Assembly (NCBI GenBank): GCA_964368645.1
Contig: CAYJBY010000002.1
Location: 121,108-185,107 of the forward strand
Length of the DNA: 64,000 bases
Source: JAEDHM01 sp964368645
GTDB lineage: Bacteria; Bacillota; Clostridia; Christensenellales; CAG-1252
Direction of reading: 5' to 3'
Shown here: positions 32,978-40,319 of the stretch, in pieces
Position numbering within the stretch: the first letter of the stretch is position 1
Layout of the letters: each line of letters opens with the position of its first letter
Position numbers and translations under genes: made by a program
Notes under the pieces: generated by a model
Seen by the model: the letters and a program-made list of their open reading frames with translations, nothing else
The model's database searches: none
Told to the model about the DNA's origin: nothing

Positions 32978-34669
32978 ATGCCTAACGACTTTTTTAACAT
33001 TAACGCGCTTGTCGCCGAATTAAACGCCCTGCTTTCCACCGGACGTATAGACCGTATTTCACAGCCCGAAAAGGACGAGCTTAACCTTTTGATTCGCGCA
33101 GGCGGCGAGAACCGTTTGCTGGTGATTTCCGTTAATCCCAACAGTCCGAGGCTTCATCTAACCACACGAAAAAAGGATAATCCATACGTAGCTCCGCCCT
33201 TTGCAATGCTCCTCAGAAAGCACCTCACGGGCGGCAAAATCATTTCTGTCAAAACAGTCGCCTGCGACCGTATCGCCTTGTTTGAGATTATGGGACGTAA
33301 CGATATGGCGGACGAGCTTATGTATCACCTTTATATTGAGCTGATGGGAAGATACAGCAACATAATTCTCGCGGATGATTGCGTGATTTTAGACGCATTA
33401 AGGCACATTCCTCCCGATGAAAATCAGAAACGCTGTATCCTGCCCAAGGTGAAGTACTTACCCCCCGAACAAACTCGAATCGCACCTACCGATCCAAGGC
33501 TTTTTGAAGTGTTGCGCGGCTGTAATTACGAGGCGGTTAAATACCTTATCGCTAACGTAGGAGGTTTCGCAGGAACCACTGCTTACGAGGTTTTTCACCG
33601 TGCGAACGTAGCCTTTGACCGCGACTCTCTAACCGATACCGAAGCGCGTGCGCTGACAGACGTAATCTACGGCTTTGCCGCCATATACGGCACCGAAGAG
33701 TTCAAGCCCTGTACCGACGGTAAGGACTACTATATGACTCCCTACGGCTACACCGAAGAGAAGTTTGAAAGCTATACGACCTTCAACGAGGTTGTGGACG
33801 TACTTTGCTCCGAAAAGGATCGGATTGCCAGACTCAAGTCTCACGGCAAGTCCATTGCAGCCGCGTTAAAAACGGCGGAAACAAAAGCGGTAAGGTTGAT
33901 TAAAAGCGGTCAGCAAAAGCTGGAAGAGTGCAAAAACGCCGAGGATATGAAGAAAAAGGGCGATCTTATAACCTGCTATCTTTATCTGCTGAAAAAAGGC
34001 GACGAAAAAGCCGTACTGACCGATTACGAGACTCAAGAACCGATTACTGTGACCTTGGACGGAAGACTTTCTCCCATCGATAACGCTCAAGTTTATTACA
34101 AAAAATACGCAAAACTGAAACGCACGGCAAAAATCGTCACCGTTCAGCTCGCCGAGCAAACCGCGCTTCTCAATTACATTCAATCCGTAAAAACCGCATT
34201 TGAGCTTACCGAGGAGGTTTGCGATTATGCGGAAATCGAAAAGGAGCTTCAGAACGCAGGCATTATGAAAAAACCCGCCTTGCAAAAAGGACGGAAGGTT
34301 AAGGAAATTCCGATGCAAATCGCGACCTACTCAATCGAGGGTTTTAAGGTAATAAGAGGCAAAAACAACCTTCAAAACGAGGCGGTGACCTTCAAGCAAG
34401 CTTCGGAAAACGACCTTTGGTTTCACGCGCGTAATTCTCACGGCAGTCACGTTATCCTTTTTACCGATGGCAAAACCATACCTTCTGCCGTTATCGAAAG
34501 GTGTGCCGCACTTGCGGCGTATTATTCGGAACAGCAAAGCTCGGGTAAGGCAACCGTAGATTACACCTTACGGAAAAACGTATCCCGTCATCCGTCAAAG
34601 CAACCGGGGTTAGTTAATTACGTTAAGTATTCCGAAATTATTGTGAAACCCGAAAAAACGGACGAATAG
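32978..34669 (+). CDS. rqcH: ribosome quality control protein RqcH (NFACT family)
   Basis: This 563-residue protein binds 50S subunits with a stalled nascent chain and recruits Ala-tRNA to add C-terminal alanine tails. An NFACT-N domain (about 1-180) is followed by a coiled coil (about 285-430) and an NFACT-R domain (about 445-540, DLWFHARNSHGSHVIL). The Asp97-Arg98 pair (VACDRIALF) needed for Ala-tRNA selection in Bacillus is conserved at the same numbering. An upstream in-frame start at 32933 would lie inside the promoter, so the ATG at 32978 is chosen. Older annotations call this family fibronectin-binding protein A. Confidence 0.95.
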   Translation: MPNDFFNINALVAELNALLSTGRIDRISQPEKDELNLLIRAGGENRLLVISVNPNSPRLHLTTRKKDNPYVAPPFAMLLRKHLTGGKIISVKTVACDRIALFEIMGRNDMADELMYHLYIELMGRYSNIILADDCVILDALRHIPPDENQKRCILPKVKYLPPEQTRIAPTDPRLFEVLRGCNYEAVKYLIANVGGFAGTTAYEVFHRANVAFDRDSLTDTEARALTDVIYGFAAIYGTEEFKPCTDGKDYYMTPYGYTEEKFESYTTFNEVVDVLCSEKDRIARLKSHGKSIAAALKTAETKAVRLIKSGQQKLEECKNAEDMKKKGDLITCYLYLLKKGDEKAVLTDYETQEPITVTLDGRLSPIDNAQVYYKKYAKLKRTAKIVTVQLAEQTALLNYIQSVKTAFELTEEVCDYAEIEKELQNAGIMKKPALQKGRKVKEIPMQIATYSIEGFKVIRGKNNLQNEAVTFKQASENDLWFHARNSHGSHVILFTDGKTIPSAVIERCAALAAYYSEQQSSGKATVDYTLRKNVSRHPSKQPGLVNYVKYSEIIVKPEKTDE

Positions 34670-34672
34670 TGT

Positions 34673-34701
34673 TTGTACAGCAGTATTTTAAGTGCTATAA
34701 T
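34673..34701 (+). promoter_or_regulatory. promoter of the small membrane gene
   Basis: TTGTAC (34673-34678), 17 nt, TATAAT (34696-34701). This promoter yields a normal leader of about 20 nt with GGAGG (34716-34720) before the ATG at 34729, in contrast to the leaderless type upstream of rqcH. Confidence 0.8.
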
Positions 34702-34728
34702 GTACTCAAAATCACGGAGGTATTTCTT

Positions 34729-35016
34729 ATGAGTAAAAAGTCCAACGGTGCTTCCGCACCTTCATTATTTGCCTTTATAGCCGTTATCTTTTCGGCTGTC
34801 GCTTGGCTTTTAGACGCTATTCTCGGCTTTTTTGGCTTGAACGGCGGCATTATTACTATGATTCTCAACACTGTTGCCAAGGTTCTTTTGTTCGTCATCG
34901 CCTTGCTCTTCTCTTACGACTATGCAAGACGCTCCAAGCCTTGGGTTAAGGTTATCTATTGGATAAGCGTAGTTATAGTAATCGCCTGCATCATTCTGGG
35001 CTTGGGCATTTTCTAA
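34729..35016 (+). CDS. small integral membrane protein, unknown function
   Basis: This 95-residue protein has three hydrophobic segments (about 13-33, 40-62 and 74-94), a short basic N-terminus (MSKKSNG) and a basic cytoplasmic loop (YDYARRSKPWVK). No family was recognised. The ATG at 34729 has GGAGG eight bases upstream, and an in-frame start at 34669 lies inside rqcH and before the promoter. It ends in its own terminator, so it is a monocistronic gene. Confidence 0.8.
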   Translation: MSKKSNGASAPSLFAFIAVIFSAVAWLLDAILGFFGLNGGIITMILNTVAKVLLFVIALLFSYDYARRSKPWVKVIYWISVVIVIACIILGLGIF

Positions 35017-35052
35017 GAATCGACTTAGATAATTATTGAAAACGAAAAATCG

Positions 35053-35079
35053 AAAACGTATGCCACGCGCATACGTTTT
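35053..35079 (+). terminator. terminator of the small membrane gene
   Basis: An 11-bp stem AAAACGTATGC / GCATACGTTTT with a 5-nt loop is followed by T residues on the plus strand. Confidence 0.9.
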
Positions 35080-35125
35080 TTATTTGCCGTCCACCGCTAA
35101 ACTCAACAGTATAAATTTTCACTTG

Positions 35126-35400
35126 TCAAAAGCAATATACAAGACTTTCCGCGCGTCAAACGCAACTTAAAGACCACAGTTATCAAACGCAACACACAAG
35201 ACTCCCCGCCTGTTAAACACGACATAAAAAAATTTCCGCATATCAAACGCGACATTAAAAACCACGGTTTAATAAATATACGATAAAAAACTTTCCGCCT
35301 GTTAAACGCAAAATATAATACTATTGTTTTTTAAGTGCTACATACAAGAGTTCCGTTTATCAAACACAACATAAAAAATATTTTCGTTTGTAAAGCGCAA
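35126..35400. repeat. degenerate ~30-bp tandem repeat, ten copies
   Basis: A core near TCAAACGCAACA recurs at 35126, 35156, 35183, 35213, 35243, 35272, 35302, 35331, 35360 and 35390, a mean period of about 29.3 bp. Better-preserved units read TTCCGC-N2-TATCAAACGCGACATTAA. Copies vary throughout, without conserved repeats separated by unique spacers, so this is not CRISPR. Confidence 0.75.
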
Positions 35401-35441
35401 AAAAGCTCACACGAATCATCGTCTGCCTCGTATGAGCTTTT
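35401..35441 (-). terminator. terminator of the yggS-sepF-lspA-rluD operon
   Basis: AAAAGCTCACACGA (35401-35414) pairs with TCGTATGAGCTTTT (35428-35441). A T-run follows on the minus strand, and T residues also follow on the plus strand. Confidence 0.8.
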
Positions 35442-35501
35442 TAATAATATTTCGTAAGTATTAACGCGATTTGCTGTTCGCTGTCGGTAAATCGGTATAA
35501 T

Positions 35502-36416
35502 CTACCGCTTTGTACTTCTTAATTGTTGCAAAACCTTTTCAAAGTAATCGGGCAAGGGAGCCTCAAAGGTCATCTCTTCTCCTGTAGTAGGCTGTGTCAA
35601 AATCAGTTTTCTCGCGTGTAAAAGCTGCCCCTTTAAGCCGAATTTGTTACTTCCGCCGTATTGTAAATCCCCAACAACCGTGTGATTGATACTTTTGCTG
35701 TGAACCCTAATCTGGTGAGTTCTGCCCGTTTTCAATTCGTACTCAACCAAGGTGTAACTGCCGAACCGTTCCAAAACCTTATAAAGAGTAACCGCCCTCC
35801 GCCCGTCCGCCACAATTGCCATCAGCTTACGGTCCTTGGGGTTGCGCCCTATCGGTTTGTCTATTACGCCGCTGTCTTCCTTTACGTTGCCGTCAACTAA
35901 CGCAACGTAGATGCGTCTTGCCGACTTGCACGCGATTTGCGCCGCCAAGGAGGTATGCGCCTTATCGTTCTTAGCAACAACCAACAGTCCTGAGGTATCC
36001 TTATCCAAGCGATGAACTATGCCGGGGCGAATTACACCGTTAATTCCGCTTAAACTGTCCGCTTTGAACATAAGCGCATTGACAAGCGTACCGTCAGGAG
36101 TGCCCGTCGCCGGGTGCGTAACCATACCCTGCGCCTTATTGACAACGATTATATCGTTATCCTCATAAACAATATCCAAAGGAATATCCTGCGGTTTCGC
36201 GCTTATCTCTTGTGGTTCGGGAATATCAACCGTAACCATAACTCCTGCGCCGAGTTTCGCACCGCATTTGTCAAGCGGCTTGCCGTTGACGCTGACCAAA
36301 CCCTTGCCTATTAAGGTTTTGACGTAGGAACGGGAAACGTCCTCGATATTAGTCGATATAAATACGTCTGCGCGGTCTTCCTCTTTATCCGTAATCAGGC
36401 TTATGCGCTCGTTCAT
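35502..36416 (-). CDS. 23S rRNA pseudouridine synthase, RluD family
   Basis: This 304-residue enzyme has an S4 RNA-binding region (about 16-70, RSYVKTLIGKGLVSVNGKP) followed by the catalytic domain with VHRLDKDTSGLLVVAKND (catalytic Asp). GRTHQIRVHSKSINHTVVGD is also present. It is the RluD/YlyB type that classically follows lspA. Its ATG overlaps the lspA stop (TGATG), indicating translational coupling. The exact uridine is not determined by sequence alone. Confidence 0.93.
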   Translation of the reverse strand: MNERISLITDKEEDRADVFISTNIEDVSRSYVKTLIGKGLVSVNGKPLDKCGAKLGAGVMVTVDIPEPQEISAKPQDIPLDIVYEDNDIIVVNKAQGMVTHPATGTPDGTLVNALMFKADSLSGINGVIRPGIVHRLDKDTSGLLVVAKNDKAHTSLAAQIACKSARRIYVALVDGNVKEDSGVIDKPIGRNPKDRKLMAIVADGRRAVTLYKVLERFGSYTLVEYELKTGRTHQIRVHSKSINHTVVGDLQYGGSNKFGLKGQLLHARKLILTQPTTGEEMTFEAPLPDYFEKVLQQLRSTKR

Positions 36417-37147
36417 CAGTCTAGTTTATTGTTATCGCTCTTGCGGTGCCAGTCGTCCTCTTCGGCTTCCTGCCTACCGTTATCATCGCCGAACAAATCG
36501 GACACCTCGTCACCGTCCTCGCAGGTGTTGCCGTCAGTCGCTTCCTCTTCAAATCTGCCGTTGGAAGAGGTTATAATATTCTCGTCGTCAGACGCTATCG
36601 AAATTTCCGCTGTTGAGTCTTCAACTGTTTTTTTCTCCGTTTTTTCAGTTTTGCCGAAGAAGAAAATAATGTAGATAACCAAAAGAACAACGCCGACCGT
36701 ACACCAAATATCCGCTACGTTGCATATAGCGAATTGGTAATCGAACAAGGTTACTAAAAATGTATAATCGATAAAATCGCGCACGTAACCGAAAGCGATA
36801 CGATCGACCAGATTGCCGATTCCGCCGCCAATGAGCATAAGCAAAGCAACGACCATAAGTGAGCCGCCCTTTTGCTTGGTCATTTTTTTACAATGCGCAA
36901 AAACAAGTACGCCCAATAGTACAAGCATCAAAATCGACGTTATAGCGATAAGTAAGGTTTGTTTCCCTGAAAATACGCCGAAGCCTGCGCCGTCGTTTTC
37001 GGAATAAATAAAGGTAAGAACCTTATCGATAACGGTGTAGGTTCCGCCCTCCTCTATTAGGAAAGGACATATAAAATGCTTAGTTAAAAGGTCGGACGCA
37101 AGGAAAAAACCGAACAATGCGACCTCAATAATTATCATTACTGTCAT
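36416..37147 (-). CDS. lspA: lipoprotein signal peptidase LspA with acidic C-terminal extension
   Basis: This 243-residue aspartic membrane protease removes signal peptides from prolipoproteins. Four transmembrane helices lie within about residues 1-165. The catalytic Asp motifs are GGIGNLVDRI and ICNVADIW. LspA is usually about 150-170 residues. Here a cytoplasmic tail of about 75 residues follows the last helix, rich in Asp, Glu, Ser and Asn (EDGDEVSDLFGDDNGRQEAE). The tail is in frame with no sign of a frameshift. It overlaps sepF and rluD by one nucleotide each. Confidence 0.93.
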   Translation of the reverse strand: MTVMIIIEVALFGFFLASDLLTKHFICPFLIEEGGTYTVIDKVLTFIYSENDGAGFGVFSGKQTLLIAITSILMLVLLGVLVFAHCKKMTKQKGGSLMVVALLMLIGGGIGNLVDRIAFGYVRDFIDYTFLVTLFDYQFAICNVADIWCTVGVVLLVIYIIFFFGKTEKTEKKTVEDSTAEISIASDDENIITSSNGRFEEEATDGNTCEDGDEVSDLFGDDNGRQEAEEDDWHRKSDNNKLD

Positions 37148-37497
37148 CAGTTCGTCTGTGCGGCTATGCCCACGCCCTTAGGCGTTGCTAAAAATATATA
37201 TTCCTTAATGCGTTTCATACTGCCGCCCAAAGCGTATGCCGCGCCTGCTATGTAGTCCAAAATCCGCTGTCCCGACTCCTTGCTCAAGCCTTCGAGATTA
37301 AAAATCACGGGAGCCATATTTTTCAAATTGTCGATAAGCTCCTTGACGTCGCCAAAGGTCTTCGGGCTAAGATAAACCACGTTGGTGGTAACAGCGGTTT
37401 CCTGCGGAATTGAGGAAGCCGAGGGCATATCCGTCTGTCCGCCCTTACGGGTTTTCGCCGACAGCTTAATAGCTTCTTTCCAATCGTCCTTTGACAT
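37147..37497 (-). CDS. sepF: cell division protein SepF
   Basis: This 116-residue protein is a membrane-bound FtsZ anchor in Gram-positive bacteria. The SepF/DUF552 core (about 38-114) contains VYLSPKTFGDVKELIDNLK, APVIFNLEGLSKESGQRILDY, IAGAAYALGGSMKRI and FLATPKGV. The N-terminal residues normally form an amphipathic membrane helix; here MSKDDWKEAIKLSAK could serve. SepF may compensate for the weak membrane anchor of the FtsA-like protein at 12110. It is cotranscribed with yggS, as in Bacillus. Confidence 0.94.
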   Translation of the reverse strand: MSKDDWKEAIKLSAKTRKGGQTDMPSASSIPQETAVTTNVVYLSPKTFGDVKELIDNLKNMAPVIFNLEGLSKESGQRILDYIAGAAYALGGSMKRIKEYIFLATPKGVGIAAQTN

Positions 37498-37505
37498 ATA
37501 TCCTC

Positions 37506-38183
37506 CTATCCGCGCGGTCCGAACACCGCACTGCCGATTCTAACCGTATTAGCACCGTTCTCAATCGCCTGAACGTAGTCGTGGCTCATACCCGTCGAAA
37601 GTATCGAAACGTCCACGTTGCCGCCGTTATGACGCTGTGCAACATCGAAAAGCTCCGACATCTTAGCGCAGTAAGGCGCAAGCTCCTCATAAGGTAGATT
37701 AGGGTAAACGCACATCAAGCCCTTAACCCTAAGCCGCGGAAACGCCTTAAGACTCTCCAAGAAATCCGTAAGACAATCGGGGCTGACTCCGCCCTTACTC
37801 TCCTCTCCGCCTATATTCAGCTCCACCAGTACGTCAACGGTAATATTAAGCTTATCCGCCTGCCGTTGAAGCTCCGCCGCCAGTTCCTGTCTGTCAAGAG
37901 AGTGTATCAAATCGACCTTGCCTATTACGTACTTAACCTTGTTGGTCTGAAGCTGACCGATAAAATGCCAGCGCAGTCCGTCCTGCGTAAAAAACTTGTC
38001 GCAGAACTCCTGCACCCTATTCTCGCCGAATATAAAGCTACCCTTAGCCGCAAGGCTCTGTAACAGCTCCTTGGGTTGAGTCTTGGTTGCAAGCACCATT
38101 TGAACGGCGCGTCCGTCAGCCGCCGCGTCGATACGTGCGGTTACGGTATCTATATTACGCAAAATCTCATCAATAGTCAGCAT
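37506..38183 (-). CDS. yggS: pyridoxal phosphate homeostasis protein YggS/YlmE
   Basis: This 225-residue alanine-racemase-fold PLP-binding protein maintains PLP and amino-acid homeostasis. The PLP-lysine lies in VLATKTQPKE (about residue 33), HFIGQLQTNKVKY follows, and STGMSHDYVQAIENGANTVRIG closes the fold. It is the first gene of the yggS-sepF-lspA-rluD operon. A perfect-looking promoter ends 6 nt before the ATG, without a Shine-Dalgarno. Confidence 0.95.
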   Translation of the reverse strand: MLTIDEILRNIDTVTARIDAAADGRAVQMVLATKTQPKELLQSLAAKGSFIFGENRVQEFCDKFFTQDGLRWHFIGQLQTNKVKYVIGKVDLIHSLDRQELAAELQRQADKLNITVDVLVELNIGGEESKGGVSPDCLTDFLESLKAFPRLRVKGLMCVYPNLPYEELAPYCAKMSELFDVAQRHNGGNVDVSILSTGMSHDYVQAIENGANTVRIGSAVFGPRG

Positions 38184-38189
38184 AGCTAC

Positions 38190-38218
38190 ATTTTAACACC
38201 CGAAAAAAAGAATGTCAA
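38190..38218 (-). promoter_or_regulatory. leaderless-type promoter of yggS
   Basis: On the minus strand TTGACA (38218-38213), 17 nt, TAAAAT (38195-38190), six bases, then the ATG (38183-38181). The -35 lies inside the 3' arm of the terminator hairpin, and the spacer contains its T-tract. Confidence 0.85.
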
Positions 38219-38238
38219 GGCGGTAAGCCCCGACATTC
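38202..38238 (-). terminator. terminator of the deacetylase-OB-fold operon
   Basis: GAATGTC (38210-38216) pairs with GACATTC (38232-38238), extended inward by G-T and G-C pairs to about 12 bp. On the minus strand it is followed by TTTTTTT (38209-38203). Confidence 0.8.
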
Positions 38239-38430
38239 AAACGTGATTATAAACGAAATACGATTAATACAGACCGCTTTTTCTAATCGCAAATAATTTT
38301 CCCCTTTATCAAACGATTAAACGCCCCCTTATCATTCGCCGATTAAACCTTCCCGTTATCATATCTCCCCCTAATTATTCAGCAAAAGTGCCGAGGCATT
38401 AACCCACTAATCGGATTTGCCGCCGCACAT

Positions 38431-39087
38431 CTACACGGCGTAATCGTCAGCAACCTCTACCGTTTCCTTTGAGCTGTCCGCGGTTATTCTGCTGATTGAA
38501 ACCTCGTATGCGGTTTTGGTTATCAGCTCGCCGTTCTCCATCTGTTTTTGATATTCTCGGCTTTGCACTCTGCCGAATACGTTGATTCTTTCTCCGACCG
38601 TTAAACCGTTGACAAAACGCGCGTTGCGCCCCCACGCTATGCAAGGGATATAGTCCGACTTGTTATACGCACGGTTTACCGCAACGAGCAAATCGCATAT
38701 TTCACGCTTAAAAGGCGTGGTTCGATACATCGGCTGTTTACAGATATAGCCCTCAAGCTCTATGATATTGGGATTTATATCAGGATCAAACTCCGATATT
38801 GTTCTGGCAAACACCGTAAGCATCAAGCGGCTTTTGTTATTGTCGAACTTGTTGTAGCTCCTAAACTGTCCGCAAACAGTTACCTGCTCGCCGTCCGCGA
38901 CTTTTACCTCATACATTAGCCTTTCCGATATGGTTATCGGCAGCAAATCCAGTTGCATCGACAGACGCTGTACCGAAAGGTCGAACTCGTAAAAGCCTTC
39001 CCCCATTACCTCGTGACTAAACCGCGGCGCACCTACCACCGTTCCTGCCAAGGTGACTTTGTTGTTGTTAAGTTCCTCGTAATTCAT
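38431..39087 (-). CDS. single-stranded-DNA-binding-like protein with two OB-folds
   Basis: This 218-residue protein looks like two consecutive SSB-type OB-folds. The first (about 5-105) has NKVTLAGTVVGAPRFSHE and GEQVTVCGQFRSYNK. The second (about 108-205) has NIIELEGYICKQPMYRTTP, SDYIPCIAWGRNARF and GERINVFGRVQSREYQK. The acidic tip typical of SSB is weak (VEVADDYAV). It is a candidate DNA-binding protein distinct from the replicative SSB. AGGAGG precedes the ATG, and it lies 23 nt after the deacetylase gene in the same direction. Confidence 0.8.
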   Translation of the reverse strand: MNYEELNNNKVTLAGTVVGAPRFSHEVMGEGFYEFDLSVQRLSMQLDLLPITISERLMYEVKVADGEQVTVCGQFRSYNKFDNNKSRLMLTVFARTISEFDPDINPNIIELEGYICKQPMYRTTPFKREICDLLVAVNRAYNKSDYIPCIAWGRNARFVNGLTVGERINVFGRVQSREYQKQMENGELITKTAYEVSISRITADSSKETVEVADDYAV

Positions 39088-39110
39088 ATAACTACCTCCT
39101 GTATTTCTTT

Positions 39111-39866
39111 TTATTTTTTAATTTGTTTTCCGCTATGGTCGATCGTATAGTTATCTCTTGCCACAAGCTCGCTCAGCGTTACGAAGCGGTATCCCTGCTC
39201 CTTTAAGGCTTTTAAGTAAATCGGCATAGCCTCCGTTATATGGTCGCTGTTGTTGTGCTGTAAAACTATCGATCCGTTTTTTACGTTATCCGTAATCCGT
39301 CGTGCGATCTCCGCCCCCGATAAGCCCTTCCAATCCAAAGTATCCACGTCCCATTGGATACACTGCATACCCAAGGATTCCACCGTGCCTACCACCTTAT
39401 TGTTGTACGCACCGTAGGGCGCACGAAAAAAACGAGGAGTTTTACCGATCAAATTCTTAATCATAGTATTGACCGTCTCTATCTCGCTTTTAATCTGCGC
39501 CTCGCTTAATCCCGTTAAATCGGGGTGCTTATTGCTGTGATTTCCGATTTCGATTCCCTTTTCATCTAAGTATTTAACCTCGTCACTATATTTTTCCATC
39601 CAAAAGCCCACCAAAAAGAAGGTCGCTTTTGCATCGTATTCGGTTAGAATATCGGCTATCGTTTTGGTTTTGTCAGCCCCCCACGCCGCATCAAACGTCA
39701 ATGCGATCACCTTTTCCTCGGTCTGCACACAATAAATAGGAAGCTTGCGCTCTTTTTTTGCGATACCCGACGCAACACCCCACGCCGCGCCTGCGGATAC
39801 AGCTATAACGGCAATCGCCGCAACTGCGCAAATTACCAAATGCTTCATTTTCAAAACCAAAAACAT
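39111..39866 (-). CDS. polysaccharide deacetylase, sporulation PdaB-like
   Basis: This 251-residue NodB-type deacetylase has an N-terminal signal anchor (about 7-27). The domain contains VIALTFDAAWGADKT (the TFDAAWG variant common in clostridial sporulation-type deacetylases), EIGNHSNKHPDL (metal-binding His pair), FFRAPYGAYN and GSIVLQHNNSD. It likely modifies peptidoglycan or cortex glycans outside the cell membrane. Start: ATG at 39864-39866 with GAGG at 39874-39878; an ATG at 39848 is also possible. A 10-bp-phased series of 0A-like boxes lies upstream of its promoter. Confidence 0.85.
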   Translation of the reverse strand: MFLVLKMKHLVICAVAAIAVIAVSAGAAWGVASGIAKKERKLPIYCVQTEEKVIALTFDAAWGADKTKTIADILTEYDAKATFFLVGFWMEKYSDEVKYLDEKGIEIGNHSNKHPDLTGLSEAQIKSEIETVNTMIKNLIGKTPRFFRAPYGAYNNKVVGTVESLGMQCIQWDVDTLDWKGLSGAEIARRITDNVKNGSIVLQHNNSDHITEAMPIYLKALKEQGYRFVTLSELVARDNYTIDHSGKQIKK

Positions 39867-39880
39867 TTCCAAACCTCTTT

Positions 39881-39956
39881 ATTATAAACTAGGCGCATTA
39901 CTCTTTTTTTGTCGAGTTTTGTCGAAAAACATCGAACTTTGTCGAATAATGTAGAA
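39881..39956 (-). promoter_or_regulatory. deacetylase promoter with phased Spo0A-like boxes
   Basis: -10 TATAAT reads at 39886-39881 on the minus strand. TGTCGAG (39910), TGTCGAA (39920), CATCGAA (39930), TGTCGAA (39940) and TGTAGAA (39950) follow at exactly 10-bp steps. The 0A box consensus is TGTCGAA. Boxes start about 36 bp before the predicted transcription start, where Spo0A activates sigma-A promoters. Confidence 0.75.
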
Positions 39957-40014
39957 TATAACGCTCCCGTTATAGATTATGTTTTGGAATCAACGATTAT
40001 ACCTTTAAGCATAA

Positions 40015-40203
40015 GAAACAACGCCCCTTAATCATCTTGTAGAAATCAGACTAAAAAACATCGTTCCGAAATCTGTGAGTCAAAAGGAATTTAACAAAAC
40101 TACGGAATTAATGCCGTGTATTAAAGCAACGCCTAGAAATATTCAATCGTTTGAATTGTACGGTAAAGAAGATGCGAAATTATTAGGATTTATAATTCGA
40201 TAA
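40015..40203 (+). pseudogene. possible decayed gene fragment
   Basis: A plus-strand frame of 62 codons runs to TAA at 40201-40203 and translates to polar, plausible sequence (for example SVSQKEFNKTTELMPCIKAT and SFELYGKEDAKLLGFIIR). It has no well-placed start codon or ribosome-binding site. A stop and a frame change lie just upstream, where another frame continues similar sequence. I recognise no family. Confidence 0.25.
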
Positions 40204-40212
40204 TAAAAAAAC

Positions 40213-40231
40213 GCACCGCTTTCGGCGGTGC
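40213..40231 (-). terminator. ygiQ terminator
   Basis: The stem GCACCGC / GCGGTGC with a 5-nt loop is followed on the minus strand by GTTTTTTT (40212-40205). Confidence 0.9.
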
Positions 40232-40319
40232 ATTAAAATGTTGATTTTTATGAGGTTCATAACTATCGAACCCCCTTGCGTACGCTTTTATAAAGAAAAT
40301 GGATTTCAGCAAGCAGGCG

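Larger units (their letters stand above)
35017..35501. other. gene-free region with two terminators and a repeat array
   Basis: From left to right: a plus-strand terminator (35053-35079), a degenerate ~30-bp tandem repeat (35126-35400), and the terminator hairpin of the rluD operon (35401-35441). No coding frame is supported. Confidence 0.7.
38184..38430. other. gene-free region with weak repeats
   Basis: Next to the terminator/promoter (38190-38238) there are three loose ~25-bp units with TTATC (38306, 38329, 38356) and GATTAAAC (38315, 38341). No coding potential is seen. Confidence 0.45.
39867..40319. other. gene-free region with Spo0A-like array and a possible gene remnant
   Basis: It contains the deacetylase promoter, the phased 0A-like boxes (39910-39956), an open but startless reading frame (40015-40203, plus) and the ygiQ terminator (40213-40231). 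The remainder shows nothing. Confidence 0.6.

Noticed and set aside
35126..35400. Degenerate CRISPR array with ~30-bp repeats
   Set aside because: The period itself is ~30 bp with no room for spacers, and units diverge throughout.
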